Shown: positions 10,607-19,798, counted from the first letter of the stretch. The stretch is 64,000 nucleotides of DNA from Rubrivivax gelatinosus (GCF_004340905.1 NZ_SLXD01000012.1:1-64000), one strand, 5' to 3'. Made by a program: numbers and translations. The notes: generated by a model not told the origin, from the letters alone.

Positions 10607-11474
10607 GCTGTCGCTGCCGGCGCTGCTGGCCAGGCTGACGGCGCTGCAGGCAGCGCTGCTGGTGTCCGTGGGCCTGCACGCGGTGCTGCTGACGGTGCGT
10701 TTCGTCGACCCGGAGGCTTTCAACCGCGTGTTCCGCGACACGCCGCTGGAGGTCATCCTCGTCAACGCGCGTTCCAACGAGGAGCCCGCCGAGGCCCAGG
10801 CCATCGCCCAGGTCCGGCTGGCCGGCGGCGGCGATGCGGCACGTGGCCGCGCGACCTCGCCGCTGCCGCGTGCGCCGCGCACCCAGGCCGGCGACGCCGC
10901 CGACGAGGCACGCCGGCGCATCGAGGACCTGCAGGAGCAGCAGCAGCAGTTGCTGGCCCAGCTGCGGCGCGAGCTGGCCGCGCTGCCGCCGCCGGACCCG
11001 CGACGCGACACCGGCGACCCGCAGGAACGCGAGCGTGAGCAGCACCGCCGCCAGCTGCTGCAGATGCTCGCCGAGATCGAGAAGCGCATCAACGAAGAGA
11101 ACGCGCGGCCGCGCAAGCGCTACATCAGCCCGGCCACGCGCGAAGAGGTCTACGCGCTGTACTACGACCTGCTGCGCCGGCGCATCGAGGACCGCGGCAC
11201 GCGCAACTTCCCCGAACGCAACGGCGTCAAGCTCTACGGCGAGCTGGTGATGAACGTCACCGTCGACGCCGCCGGCCGCGTCGTCGACACCGAGATCGTG
11301 CGGCCCAGCCCGTCGCGCGTGCTCGACCAGCAGGCCATGGCCATCGTGCGCGCCGCCGCGCCGTTCGGCCCCTTCACCGCTGCGATGCGCCGCCAGGCCG
11401 ACCAGATCGTCGTCACCTCGCGTTTCCGCTTCACGCGCGAGGAAGGCCTGGAAACGATCCCGCTCGCCCGCTGA
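10593..11474 (+). CDS. TonB-family energy transducer-like protein
   Basis: A 293-aa protein with one N-terminal membrane anchor (about residues 20-37), a Gln/Glu/Arg-rich segment likely to form a coiled coil (RRRIEDLQEQQQQLLAQLRR, repeated at about 150-175), and a C-terminal TonB-like domain (GELVMNVTVDAAGRVVDTEIVRPS, then LDQQAMAIVRAAAPFGPF). TonB proteins carry proton-motive energy to outer-membrane receptors. No ExbB/ExbD or receptor lies nearby, and the linker is coiled coil rather than the usual Pro-rich rod, so it may have a structural envelope role. Four bases separate it from aroE. Confidence 0.85.
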   Translation: MLPLKLSLPALLARLTALQAALLVSVGLHAVLLTVRFVDPEAFNRVFRDTPLEVILVNARSNEEPAEAQAIAQVRLAGGGDAARGRATSPLPRAPRTQAGDAADEARRRIEDLQEQQQQLLAQLRRELAALPPPDPRRDTGDPQEREREQHRRQLLQMLAEIEKRINEENARPRKRYISPATREEVYALYYDLLRRRIEDRGTRNFPERNGVKLYGELVMNVTVDAAGRVVDTEIVRPSPSRVLDQQAMAIVRAAAPFGPFTAAMRRQADQIVVTSRFRFTREEGLETIPLAR

Positions 11475-11478
11475 CACC

Positions 11479-12324
11479 ATGCCCGCATCCGACCGCTACG
11501 CCGTGCTCGGCCACCCGGTGGCGCACAGCCAGTCGCCCTTCATCCACGCCGAGTTCGCGCGCCAGACCGGCGAGGCCGTCGACTACGGCCGCGTCGAATG
11601 CCCGCTCGACGGCTTCGAGGCCACGCTGCGCGCCTTCGCCGCCGGCGGCGCCCGCGGCTGCAACGTCACCGTGCCGTTCAAGTTCGAGGCCCCGCGGCTG
11701 GCCGCCCGCGTGACGCCGCGCGCCGCGCTGGCCGAGGCGGCCAACGTGCTGCGCTTCGACGCCGACGGCTGGAGCGCCGACAACAGCGACGGCATCGGCC
11801 TGGTGCGCGACCTGGAGCTGCACGCCGGCCAGCCGGTCGCCGGGCGGCGTGTGCTGCTGGTCGGCGCCGGCGGCGCCGCCGCCGGCGTGCTGGGGCCGCT
11901 GATCGAGGCCCGGGCGGCCGCCATCACCGTCGTCAACCGCAGCCCCGAGCGCGCCGCCGCGCTGGTGGTGCGACACGCCGCGCTCGCCGCCGGACACGGC
12001 TGCACGCTCGCCGCCGGCGGGCTGGACGCCCCCGGCACCGGCTACGACATCGTGCTCAACGCCAGCGCCAGCAGCCTGGCCGGCTCGGCCGTGCCGGTGC
12101 CGGCGTCGGTGCTGGCGCCGGGCGCGCTGGCCGTCGACCTGATGTACGGGCCGGCCGCCGAACCCTTCCTCGCCTGGGCGCGCGGCGCCGGCGCCCGCGC
12201 ACGCGACGGGCTGGGCATGCTGGTCGAGCAGGCGGCCGAAGCCTTCTGGTTCTGGCGCGGGGTGCGCCCCGACACCGCGCCGGTGCTGGCCGCGCTGCGC
12301 GCGCGTGTGGAGGCCAAGGCGTGA
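11479..12324 (+). CDS. aroE: Shikimate dehydrogenase
   Basis: AroE reduces 3-dehydroshikimate to shikimate with NADPH in aromatic amino acid synthesis. The 281-aa protein shows the N-terminal YAVLGHPVAHSQSPFIH shikimate-binding motif, the catalytic Lys in NVTVPFKFEA, the ADNSDGIGLVRDL segment, the GAGGAAAGVLGPL Rossmann loop, and NRSPERA for NADPH. Its last codons overlap the GTG of mtgA (GTGA). Confidence 0.96.
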   Translation: MPASDRYAVLGHPVAHSQSPFIHAEFARQTGEAVDYGRVECPLDGFEATLRAFAAGGARGCNVTVPFKFEAPRLAARVTPRAALAEAANVLRFDADGWSADNSDGIGLVRDLELHAGQPVAGRRVLLVGAGGAAAGVLGPLIEARAAAITVVNRSPERAAALVVRHAALAAGHGCTLAAGGLDAPGTGYDIVLNASASSLAGSAVPVPASVLAPGALAVDLMYGPAAEPFLAWARGAGARARDGLGMLVEQAAEAFWFWRGVRPDTAPVLAALRARVEAKA

Positions 12325-13037
12325 AGCGCCACGCCTGGCGACTGGCCGTGCTCGTTGTCGTCTGCGGCCTGGCGCTGCAGGCCTTCTTCGCGCTGCGTGT
12401 GGCGGCGATGGCGGTGTTCGATCCACAGTCCACCGCCTTCCAGCGCAGCGAAGCCTGGCGGCTGCTCGTCGAGCAGCACCGCATCGACTGGACGCAGGAC
12501 TGGGTGCCGCGCGAACGCCTGGGCACCCACATCCAGCGCGCCGTCATCGCCAGCGAGGACGCCGGCTTCGCCGAGCACTCGGGCGTCGAATGGGACGCGA
12601 TCGAGCAGGCCTGGGAGCGCAACCAGCGCTCCGTGGCGCGCCTCGAGGCCGGCCGGGCGAAGACCGCGAAGATCGTCGGTGGCTCGACGATCACGCAGCA
12701 GCTGGCCAAGAACCTGCTGCTGTCGGGCGAACGAACAGCCCTGCGCAAAGCGCAGGAACTGGCGATCACGATGATGCTGGAGACCTTCCTGTCCAAGCAG
12801 CGCATCCTGGAGATCTATCTGAACAACGTCGAATGGGGCGAAGGCGTGTTCGGCGCGCAGGCCGCCGCGCGCCACTACTTCCGCGTCGACGCCCAGCGCA
12901 TGACGGCGATGCAGGCGGCGCGGCTGGCGGTGATGCTGCCGGCGCCCAAACGTTTCGAGAAACGCCCGAACTCGGGCTACGTCGCCGGGCGCGCGCAGAC
13001 CATCGTCGCGCGCATGGGCGCGGTGGAGCTGCCATGA
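12321..13037 (+). CDS. mtgA: Monofunctional biosynthetic peptidoglycan transglycosylase
   Basis: A 238-aa GT51 enzyme that polymerises lipid II into glycan strands at the outer face of the inner membrane. One N-terminal membrane anchor (LAVLVVVCGLALQAFFAL) precedes the catalytic domain. Visible motifs are the catalytic Glu in AVIASEDAGFAEHSG, KIVGGSTITQQLAKNLLLSGER, RKAQELAITMMLE and ILEIYLNNVEWGEGVFGAQ. It starts at GTG 12321, coupled to aroE. No transpeptidase domain is present. Confidence 0.95.
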   Translation: MKRHAWRLAVLVVVCGLALQAFFALRVAAMAVFDPQSTAFQRSEAWRLLVEQHRIDWTQDWVPRERLGTHIQRAVIASEDAGFAEHSGVEWDAIEQAWERNQRSVARLEAGRAKTAKIVGGSTITQQLAKNLLLSGERTALRKAQELAITMMLETFLSKQRILEIYLNNVEWGEGVFGAQAAARHYFRVDAQRMTAMQAARLAVMLPAPKRFEKRPNSGYVAGRAQTIVARMGAVELP

Positions 13038-13104
13038 GCCCGCAGGAATTGTCCGGGGCTCATTGCCGCCTGGCGGGACCGGCCGCAGGACTAAGGGTGC
13101 CCCA

Positions 13105-13701
13105 GTGAGCCTGCAGGCCGAGATCGCCGCCGCCGCCGCGCGCCTGGTCGTCGAGGACGGCCTGGAGTACGCCGCCGCCAAACGCAAGGCGGCGCGCGAC
13201 CTGGGCCGCCGCGGCGGGCGCGCCGGCGAGCTGCCTAGCAACGAAGAAGTCGAGGACGAGGTCCGCGCCTATCTCGAGCTGTTCTGCGCCGACACCCAGC
13301 CGGCCGAACTGCGCGCGCTGCGCGACACAGCACGCCTCTGGATGCGGCGGCTGGCGGAGTTCCGCCCGCATCTGGCCGGCGCCGTCTGGCGCGGGACCGC
13401 GACACGGCGTTCGGCCGTGCTGATCGACCTGTACTGCGACGACTCCAAGGCTGCCGAGATCGCGCTGATCAACGCCGGCGTCGACTACGACGTCGCCAGC
13501 ATCGAGCGCCCGGGCGCGCCCGAGACCTCGGTGCTGATCGTCGGCAGCCGCAACGCCGAGCTGGGCGAGATCGTCACGCTGCATCTCGTCGTCAACGAAC
13601 ACGACGCGCTGCGCGGTGCGCTGAAACCCGACGCGCGCGGGCGCAGCTGGCGCGGCGACCTGGCGGCGCTGGAGCGTGTGCTGGCGGAGGACGGCGCATG
13701 A
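13105..13701 (+). CDS. Uncharacterised protein conserved in betaproteobacteria
   Basis: A 198-aa cytoplasmic-looking protein with no signal peptide. Its N-terminal helical half (AARLVVEDGLEYAAAKRKA, then PSNEEVEDEVRAYLELF) precedes a mixed alpha/beta half with AVWRGTATRRSAVLIDLYCDDSKAAEIALI. I recall similar proteins in other Burkholderiales next to TlpA-like genes, but no function is established. The start is GTG 13105; the open frame reaches 13063 without a good start. The last base of its stop codon region overlaps the next ATG (ATGA), so the two are probably cotranslated. Confidence 0.8.
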   Translation: MSLQAEIAAAAARLVVEDGLEYAAAKRKAARDLGRRGGRAGELPSNEEVEDEVRAYLELFCADTQPAELRALRDTARLWMRRLAEFRPHLAGAVWRGTATRRSAVLIDLYCDDSKAAEIALINAGVDYDVASIERPGAPETSVLIVGSRNAELGEIVTLHLVVNEHDALRGALKPDARGRSWRGDLAALERVLAEDGA

Positions 13702-14192
13702 TCCGGCGCGCCCTGCTGGCCGCCGCGGTCGGCGGCGTCGGCGCCGGTGTCGGCTGGCGCTGGTTCGAGAGCCGCCGGCTCACGCCAGGCGACGAAGCGC
13801 TGTGGGCCGCGCGCTACCCGCGTCCGGACGGCAGCGAACTGGCGCTGGCCGAGCTTCGCGGCCGCCCGCTGATCGTCAACTTCTGGGCGCCGTGGTGCCC
13901 GCCCTGCGTCCAGGAGATGCCGGCACTGGACCGGCTGCAGCGGCGGCGGCCCGACATCACCTTGCTCGGAATTGCCGTCGATCAAGCCGAGCCGGTGCGC
14001 CGGTTCCTCGAGCGCAGCCCGGTCTCCTATCCGATCGTCGTCGCCGGTTTTGCCGGCGTCGGGCTGTCCCAGCAGCTCGGCAATCCGGGCAGCGGGCTGC
14101 CGTACACGGTCCTGATGGCGCCCTCGGGGCGTCAGGTGCGGCACAAGTTCGGCGAGACCAGCGACACCGAGCTCGAGTCCTGGCTCGACTGA
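13698..14192 (+). CDS. TlpA-family thioredoxin-like disulfide reductase
   Basis: A 164-aa membrane-anchored thioredoxin-fold protein: an N-terminal hydrophobic stretch (LLAAAVGGVGAGVGW) that should place the domain in the periplasm, then the WAPWCPPC active site (CxxC) at about residues 57-64 and the cis-Pro region GLPYTVLM. TlpA/ResA-like proteins reduce disulfides, for example in cytochrome c biogenesis. Partner proteins cannot be named from context. It overlaps the preceding gene by four bases. Confidence 0.88.
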   Translation: MIRRALLAAAVGGVGAGVGWRWFESRRLTPGDEALWAARYPRPDGSELALAELRGRPLIVNFWAPWCPPCVQEMPALDRLQRRRPDITLLGIAVDQAEPVRRFLERSPVSYPIVVAGFAGVGLSQQLGNPGSGLPYTVLMAPSGRQVRHKFGETSDTELESWLD

Positions 14193-14469
14193 TCCGGCAC
14201 CCGTTCAAGCGGTCAGCAAAGGCCGATCTTCGACAATTTGCCTCCATCTGCAACGAATTTGGCGTAGAGTGCGCCCTTTCCGCAAGGCGGCCTGCCCCGA
14301 TCATCAGAACGGCAGGGGTTTGCAGTTCTGCAAAATAGGCTTCAGAAGCGCGCCGATCGACCAGACTTATTGACCGGCCGCAGCCAGCCGGGCCCGACAC
14401 GGGTTCAGGCTACGCCGATCACCCAAGTTACCGCGCGGGACACCCCCGCTCCGTCAGAAGAGGACCGAC

Positions 14470-14925
14470 ATGGACCTGAGAAAGCTCAAGACGCTCATCG
14501 ACCTCGTTTCCGAGTCGAACATTTCCGAACTCGAGATCACCGAAGCCGAGGGCAAGGTCCGAATCGTCAAGGGTGGCGTCGCGACGGTCGCGATGGCCCC
14601 GGTCGCCGCCGCGCCGGCGGCCCCCGCAGCCGCGCCGGCCGCCACGACCGCGCCGGCTGCCGCCGAACCGGCCGCCCCGGCCGAGCCCGCAGGCAAGGTC
14701 ATCAAGTCGCCGATGGTCGGCACCTTCTATCGCGCCGCCAGCCCGGGCGCCAAGCCGTTTGCCGACGTCGGCCAGCAGATCAAGGAAGGCGAGGCGGTCT
14801 GCATCATCGAGGCGATGAAGATCATGAACGAGATCGAAGCCGACTGCTCCGGCCGCATCCTGCGCATCCTGTGCGAGAACGGCCAGCCGGTCGAGTTCGG
14901 CCAGCCGCTGTTCATCGTCGAGTAA
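14470..14925 (+). CDS. accB: Biotin carboxyl carrier protein of acetyl-CoA carboxylase
   Basis: AccB carries biotin between the carboxylase (AccC) and the carboxyltransferase in the first step of fatty-acid synthesis. The 151-aa protein has a helical N-terminus ([13 protein letters not shown]), an Ala/Pro linker at about residues 40-75, and a biotinyl domain with the modified Lys117 in [14 protein letters not shown] ribosome-binding site precedes ATG 14470. accC follows 11 bp downstream. The 277-bp upstream gap is unusually AT-rich for the window and probably holds the operon promoter, but I could not fix its hexamers. Confidence 0.97.
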   Translation: MDLRKLKTLIDLVSESNISELEITEAEGKVRIVKGGVATVAMAPVAAAPAAPAAAPAATTAPAAAEPAAPAEPAGKVIKSPMVGTFYRAASPGAKPFADVGQQIKEGEAVCIIEAMKIMNEIEADCSGRILRILCENGQPVEFGQPLFIVE

Positions 14926-14936
14926 GCGCGACCGCC

Positions 14937-16286
14937 GTGTTCAAGAAGATCCTCATTGCGAACCGGGGCGAGATCGCCCTGCGCATCCAGCGGGCCTGTC
15001 GCGAGATGGGCATCAAGTCGGTCGTCGTCTATTCCGAGGCGGATCGCGAGGCCAAGTACGTCAAGCTCGCCGACGAGGCGGTGTGCATCGGCCCGGCGCC
15101 GTCGGCCCAGAGCTACCTCAACATGCCGGCGATCATCTCGACGGCCGAGGTGACGGACGCCGAGGCGATCCACCCCGGCTACGGCTTCCTGAGCGAGAAC
15201 GCCGACTTCGCCGAACGTGTGGAGAAGAGCGGCTTCGTCTTCATCGGCCCGACGCCCGAGGCGATCCGCATGATGGGCGACAAGGTGTCGGCCAAGCAGG
15301 CGATGATCAAGAACGGCGTGCCCTGCGTGCCCGGCACCGAAGGCGCACTGCCCGAGGACCCGAAGGAGATCATCCGCCAGGCGCGCGCCATCGGCTACCC
15401 GGTGATCATCAAGGCCGCCGGCGGCGGCGGCGGCCGTGGCATGCGGGTCGTGCACACCGAAGCCGCGCTGCTCAACGCCGTGCAGACGACACGCACCGAA
15501 GCCGGCGCCGCCTTCGGCAACCCGGCCGTGTACATGGAGAAGTTCCTGGAGAACCCACGCCACGTGGAGATCCAGATCCTGGCCGACAACTACCGCAACG
15601 CGGTGTGGCTGGGCGAGCGCGACTGCTCGATGCAGCGGCGCCACCAGAAGGTCATCGAGGAGGCGCCGGCGCCGAACATCCCGCGGCGCATCGTCGAGCG
15701 CGTCGGCGAGCGCTGCGCTGCGGCCTGCAAGAAGATCGGCTACCGCGGCGCGGGCACCTTCGAGTTCCTCTACGAGAACGGCGAGTTCTATTTCATCGAG
15801 ATGAACACGCGGGTGCAGGTCGAGCACCCGGTGACCGAGCTCGTGACCGGCATCGACATCGTGCAGATGCAGATCCGCATCGCCGCCGGCGAGAAGCTGC
15901 CGTTCGCCCAGCGCAACATCCAGCTGCGCGGCCACGCGATCGAATGCCGCATCAACGCCGAGGACCCGTACAAGTTCACGCCCTCGCCGGGCCGCGTGAC
16001 GATGTGGCACCCGCCGGGCGGCCCGGGCGTGCGTGTCGACTCGCACGCCTACACGAACTACTACGTGCCGCCGAACTACGACTCGATGATCGGCAAGGTC
16101 ATCGTGCACGGCGACACGCGCGAGCAGGCGCTGGCGCGCATGCGCAGCGCGCTCAGCGAGACGGTGGTCGAGGGCATCCAGACCAACATCCCGCTGCACC
16201 GCGAGCTGATGCTGGACGCCAAGTTCATCGAAGGCGGCACCAGCATCCACTATCTCGAAGGCTGGCTCGCGCAACACAAGCGATGA
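14937..16286 (+). CDS. accC: Acetyl-CoA carboxylase, biotin carboxylase subunit
   Basis: AccC uses ATP and bicarbonate to carboxylate biotin on AccB. The 449-aa protein starts at GTG 14937 ([16 protein letters not shown]). It shows the ATP-grasp glycine-rich loop [12 protein letters not shown], the catalytic [18 protein letters not shown] segment, and [14 protein letters not shown] near residue 290. Length and motifs are complete. It sits between accB and prmA, an order common in proteobacteria. Confidence 0.97.
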   Translation: MFKKILIANRGEIALRIQRACREMGIKSVVVYSEADREAKYVKLADEAVCIGPAPSAQSYLNMPAIISTAEVTDAEAIHPGYGFLSENADFAERVEKSGFVFIGPTPEAIRMMGDKVSAKQAMIKNGVPCVPGTEGALPEDPKEIIRQARAIGYPVIIKAAGGGGGRGMRVVHTEAALLNAVQTTRTEAGAAFGNPAVYMEKFLENPRHVEIQILADNYRNAVWLGERDCSMQRRHQKVIEEAPAPNIPRRIVERVGERCAAACKKIGYRGAGTFEFLYENGEFYFIEMNTRVQVEHPVTELVTGIDIVQMQIRIAAGEKLPFAQRNIQLRGHAIECRINAEDPYKFTPSPGRVTMWHPPGGPGVRVDSHAYTNYYVPPNYDSMIGKVIVHGDTREQALARMRSALSETVVEGIQTNIPLHRELMLDAKFIEGGTSIHYLEGWLAQHKR

Positions 16287-16293
16287 TCCGCTG

Positions 16294-17187
16294 ATGATGT
16301 TTGAACTGGTCCTGCGCGCCCCCGAGGCGCTGGTGGAAACTGTCTCCGACGCGCTGTCCGACGACCTGGACGCGCTGTCGGTCTCGGTCGAGGACGCCGA
16401 CGCCGGCACCGAGGCCGAGCAGGCGCTGTTCGGCGAGCCGGGCATGCCGGCGCCGCGCCCGGGCTGGGACCGCTCGACGCTGCGCGCCTTGTTCGAGGAC
16501 GAGGCCGCCGCCGAACGCGCCGCGACGCTGCTGCTGGCCCAGGACTGGACCGAGGGCCTGTCGCTGCAGGCGCTGGAGCCGGTGGCCGAGCAGGACTGGG
16601 TGCGCATCACGCAGGCGCAGTTCGGCCCGGTCGAGATCACGCCCAGCTTCTGGATCGTGCCGAGCTGGCACGAACCGCCGGCGACCGCCGAGCGCGTGAT
16701 CCGGCTCGACCCGGGGCTGGCCTTCGGCACCGGCACGCACCCGACGACGCGCATGTGCCTGCGCTGGATCGCCGCCCACGCCCAGCCCTGGAGCCGCGTG
16801 CTCGACTACGGCTGCGGCTCGGGCATCCTGGCCATCGCCGCGGCGCTGCACGGCGCGGCGGCGGTCGACGCGGTCGACATCGACCCGGCCGCCGTCGACT
16901 CGACCTGCGCCAACGCCGTGGCCAACGGCGTGACGCTGACCCCGGGCCTGCCGGACGCGGCCGGTGGCGTGTATCCGCTGGTGCTGGCCAACATCCTGGC
17001 CACGCCGCTGAAGCTGCTGGCGCCGCTGCTGGCCGGCTTCGTCGCGCCGGGCGGCTCGCTGGTGCTGGCCGGCATCCTGGAGCGCCAGGCCGACGAGCTG
17101 AAGGCGGCCTACGCCCCGTTCCTGACGCTCGAAGTGAGCGACCGCGAGGACGGCTGGATCCTGATGACGGCATCGCGCATGGCATGA
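16294..17187 (+). CDS. prmA: Ribosomal protein L11 methyltransferase
   Basis: PrmA trimethylates ribosomal protein L11 using S-adenosylmethionine. The 297-aa protein has the N-terminal substrate-recognition domain (FELVLRAPEALVE) and a class I methyltransferase domain. The latter shows LDPGLAFGTGTHPTTRMCL, VLDYGCGSGILAIAA (SAM loop), DIDPAAVDST and VLANILATPLKLLAP (NxL/NPxY equivalent). Start is the first of two adjacent ATGs. It lies seven bases after accC. Confidence 0.95.
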   Translation: MMFELVLRAPEALVETVSDALSDDLDALSVSVEDADAGTEAEQALFGEPGMPAPRPGWDRSTLRALFEDEAAAERAATLLLAQDWTEGLSLQALEPVAEQDWVRITQAQFGPVEITPSFWIVPSWHEPPATAERVIRLDPGLAFGTGTHPTTRMCLRWIAAHAQPWSRVLDYGCGSGILAIAAALHGAAAVDAVDIDPAAVDSTCANAVANGVTLTPGLPDAAGGVYPLVLANILATPLKLLAPLLAGFVAPGGSLVLAGILERQADELKAAYAPFLTLEVSDREDGWILMTASRMA

Positions 17188-17194
17188 TCGGCGC

Positions 17195-18199
17195 ATGACG
17201 CTCGCCGCCCGGTGCCCGTCCTGCGGTACCGTTTTCCGTGTGGTGCAGGACCAGCTTCGGGTCTCCGACGGCTGGGTTCGTTGCGGCCGCTGCGGCGAGG
17301 TCTTCAACGCCATCCAGAACCTCGTCGACCTCGACGTCGAGACACCGGGCCCGCCGCCGCAGCACGAGCCCTCGGCTGACGAACCCGGGCCAGGGCCCGG
17401 GCAGCACCCCGCCCGGGACGGCGGGATAGAGTTCCCGCCGCCGCCGCTGGCCGCCACGCCGTCGCGCGACGACGCAGCCGAAGACGGCCATGCCGAGACC
17501 GTGCTGCTGGAACGCGAACCCGACGATCCCGGCCCCGCCTGGGACCTGCCGCCGTCCGCGACGTCGGCCCGGACGCCGGAGCCGGCTCCCGGCGACGGGC
17601 CGCTGCGCGCGCCCGAGGCCGAACTGCCGTTTGATCCACCGCCGCCCGTGGCGCCGGCCGCCGCGGCGGCACCGGCACCCGAGCCCCAACCTGCCTTCCT
17701 GCGCCACGCCGAACGCCGCGAACGCTGGCGCCAACCTCGGGTGCGCGCCCTGCTGGCCGCGGCCTGCGCGCTTGCCGGCGTCTCCTTGTTCGCCCAGGCG
17801 GCCTACGAGTACCGCGATCTCGTCGTCGCACGCTGGCCCGGCGCACGCCCGGTGTTCGAGGCGCTGTGCCAGGCGCCGGCCTGCACGATCGGGGCACCAC
17901 GTTCCATCGAAGGCCTGAGCGTCGAGAGCAGCGGCCTGGTGCGCGTCGAAGGCACGGCGATGTACCAGTTGCAGGTGCTGCTGCGCAACCGCTCGGCGCT
18001 GCCGCTGGCGGTGCCGTCGCTGGACCTGACGCTGTCGGACAGCCGCGGCGGCACGATCGCACGCAGGGTTCTCACGCCCGCCGAAGCCGGCATCTCCGCA
18101 CAGGCCGTGGCACCGGCGGCCGAAATGCAGATCCAGGTCACGCTGACGGCCGCCGGCAAGCCGGTGGCGGGCTATACGATCGAGATCTTCTACCCCTGA
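17195..18199 (+). CDS. Zinc-ribbon and DUF3426 domain membrane protein
   Basis: A 334-aa protein beginning with an MJ0042-type zinc ribbon (CPSC at residues 8-11, CGRC at about 30-33). An acidic, Pro-rich disordered linker (about residues 50-170) leads to one membrane segment (LLAAACALAGVSLFAQAAYEY) and a C-terminal DUF3426 domain (VFEALCQAPACTIGAPRSIEGLSVESSGL). This architecture is widespread after prmA in betaproteobacteria. The zinc ribbon would face the cytoplasm and DUF3426 the periplasm. No function is established. Confidence 0.9.
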   Translation: MTLAARCPSCGTVFRVVQDQLRVSDGWVRCGRCGEVFNAIQNLVDLDVETPGPPPQHEPSADEPGPGPGQHPARDGGIEFPPPPLAATPSRDDAAEDGHAETVLLEREPDDPGPAWDLPPSATSARTPEPAPGDGPLRAPEAELPFDPPPPVAPAAAAAPAPEPQPAFLRHAERRERWRQPRVRALLAAACALAGVSLFAQAAYEYRDLVVARWPGARPVFEALCQAPACTIGAPRSIEGLSVESSGLVRVEGTAMYQLQVLLRNRSALPLAVPSLDLTLSDSRGGTIARRVLTPAEAGISAQAVAPAAEMQIQVTLTAAGKPVAGYTIEIFYP

Positions 18200-18237
18200 C
18201 CCCGCGCGCCGGTCGCGCGCCATCCCCGGAGTTCCCT

Positions 18238-19143
18238 ATGCCCGCGCTGATCTGCGGTTCGCTCGCCTTCGACACCATCACGACCTACCCTGGCCGCTTC
18301 GCCGAGCAGATCCTGCCCGAGCAGATGCACATCCTGAATCTGTCGTTCCTGGTGCCGACGCTGCGGCGCGAGTTCGGCGGCTGCGCCGGCAACATCGCGT
18401 ACACGCTGCAGGCGCTGGGCGGCGAGGCGGTCGTCATGGCCGCGCTCGGCAGCGACGGCGCCGACTACCTGGCGCGCATGAAGGGCTGGGGCGCCGACAC
18501 CTCGCTGGTGAGGGTCGACGAGAGCGCGTACACGGCGCAGGCGATGATCATCACCGACGTCCAGAACAACCAGATCACCGCCTTCCACCCGGGCGCGATG
18601 CAGAACGCGCACCTGGCCCAGGTGCCGGCGCGTGCCGACCTGAAGATCGGCATCATCTCGCCCGACGGCCGCGAGGCGATGGGCGAACACGCCGAGCAGA
18701 TGCACGCCGCCGGCATCCCGTTCATCTTCGACCCGGGCCAGCAGCTGCCGATGTTCGACGGCCCGGCGCTGCGCCGCATGGTCGAGATCGCGAGCTGGGT
18801 CGCGGTCAACGACTACGAAGGCCGCATCCTCTGCGAACGCATCGGCACCGACCTCGCCGGCCTGTCGCGCCTGGGCCTGAAGGGCGTCGTCGTCACGCTG
18901 GGCGAACGCGGCTGCGAGATCTGGACCGACGGCGAGCGCCGCGAGGTCCCGGGCGTCGCGGCGGCCGGCATCGTCGACCCCACCGGCTGCGGCGACTCCT
19001 TCCGCGCCGCCCTGCTCTACGGCCTGGAGCGCGGCTGGGACCTGGAGCGCTGCGCGGCGCTGGGCAACCGCGTCGGCGCGCTGAAGATCGCCTCGCGCGG
19101 CGGCCAGAACCACGTCGTCGACCGCGCCGCGCTGGGCCTCTGA
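18238..19143 (+). CDS. PfkB-family carbohydrate (adenosine-like) kinase
   Basis: A 301-aa ribokinase-fold kinase. It starts at ALICGSLAFDTITTYPGRF, has the first PfkB signature near GGCAGNIAYTLQALGG, and the second, DPTGCGDSFRAALLYGL, which contains the catalytic Asp (GCGDSF) near residue 262. Family members phosphorylate adenosine or sugars. The N-terminal pattern resembles bacterial adenosine-kinase-like members, but substrate cannot be fixed. Start ATG 18238 has a weak CCGGAG ribosome-binding site. Confidence 0.88.
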   Translation: MPALICGSLAFDTITTYPGRFAEQILPEQMHILNLSFLVPTLRREFGGCAGNIAYTLQALGGEAVVMAALGSDGADYLARMKGWGADTSLVRVDESAYTAQAMIITDVQNNQITAFHPGAMQNAHLAQVPARADLKIGIISPDGREAMGEHAEQMHAAGIPFIFDPGQQLPMFDGPALRRMVEIASWVAVNDYEGRILCERIGTDLAGLSRLGLKGVVVTLGERGCEIWTDGERREVPGVAAAGIVDPTGCGDSFRAALLYGLERGWDLERCAALGNRVGALKIASRGGQNHVVDRAALGL

Positions 19144-19166
19144 AGCCCGCGACGCAGGCATGAAAA

Positions 19167-19219
19167 AGCCCGGCCAAGGCCGGGCTCCAGAAGAACACCG
19201 GCCGCCTCGAGCGGCCGGT
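19167..19219. terminator. Double-hairpin terminator between the PfkB kinase and the H1-like gene
   Basis: Two perfect 9-bp stems lie side by side in this convergent gap. The first pairs 19167-19175 with 19178-19186; read on the minus strand it is followed by a T5 run (complement of 19162-19166), the classic layout for ending the H1-like transcript. The second pairs 19197-19205 with 19211-19219 and is followed by TCTTC on the plus strand, so it may act on the H1-like side first and the kinase side weakly. Confidence 0.8.
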
Positions 19220-19225
19220 TCTTCG

Positions 19226-19798
19226 TCAGGGCTTGTTGCCGGTCGGGAACGGCCAGGCGGCCGCGGGGCTCAGCGTCGTCTTCGCGGCGGCTGCCGGGGC
19301 AGCGGCAGCAGGCGCAGGCTCGGCCTTCTTGGCCGCCGCCTTCTTCGCCGGAGCGGCCTTCTTGGCCGGCGCCGCGGCCTTCTTCGCCGGGGCCGCCGCC
19401 TTCTTGGCCGGGGCTGCAGCCTTCTTCGCCGGAGCCGCCTTCTTGGCCGGCACGGCAGCCTTCTTCGCCGGAGCCGCCTTCTTGGCCGGCGCCGCGGCCT
19501 TCTTCGCCGGGGCCGCCTTCTTGGCCGGCGCCGCAGCCTTCTTCGCCGGAGCCGCCTTCTTGGCCGGCACGGCAGCCTTCTTCGCCGGGGCCGCCTTCTT
19601 GGCCGGCGCCGCGGCCTTCTTCGCCGGGGCCGCCTTCTTGGCGGGCGCCGCCGCCTTCTTGACCGCGGCGGCCTTCTTCGCCGGCGCAGCCTTCTTGGCC
19701 GGCGCAGCGGCCTTCTTCTCAGCCACGACCTTCTTGGCCGGAGCCGCCTTCTTTGCCGGCGCAGCCTTCTTGGCCGGCGCCTTCTTCGCAGTTGCCAT
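19226..19798 (-). CDS. Histone H1-like Lys/Ala/Pro-rich DNA-binding protein
   Basis: A 190-aa, extremely basic, low-complexity protein built almost entirely of AAPAKKA heptads after a MATAKKAPAKK start, with a short non-repetitive tail (SPAAAWPFPTGNKP). Such PAKKA-repeat proteins resemble the C-terminal tail of eukaryotic H1 and AlgP/HupB-type nucleoid proteins, and are common in Burkholderiales. They bind DNA without sequence specificity. ATG 19798 is set by an AGGAG site just upstream. The repeats at DNA level make length variation by slippage likely. Confidence 0.88.
   Translation of the reverse strand: MATAKKAPAKKAAPAKKAAPAKKVVAEKKAAAPAKKAAPAKKAAAVKKAAAPAKKAAPAKKAAAPAKKAAPAKKAAVPAKKAAPAKKAAAPAKKAAPAKKAAAPAKKAAPAKKAAVPAKKAAPAKKAAAPAKKAAAPAKKAAAPAKKAAPAKKAAAKKAEPAPAAAAPAAAAKTTLSPAAAWPFPTGNKP
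19330..19790 (-). repeat. 21-bp tandem repeats encoding AAPAKKA heptads
   Basis: Within the H1-like gene a GCCAAGAAGG-type unit of about 21 bp recurs more than 20 times with small variants (Ala/Val and extra Ala insertions). A higher-order pattern is visible: units reading VPAKKAAPAKKA occur twice in near-identical surroundings, about 126 bp apart, pointing to block duplication. Confidence 0.75.

Noticed and set aside
7538..11116. A 1192-codon open frame on the minus strand across the SDR and RNB genes
   Set aside because: GC-rich shadow frame: composition is low-complexity Arg/Ala/Asp, no domain is recognisable, and the plus strand carries well-conserved genes throughout.
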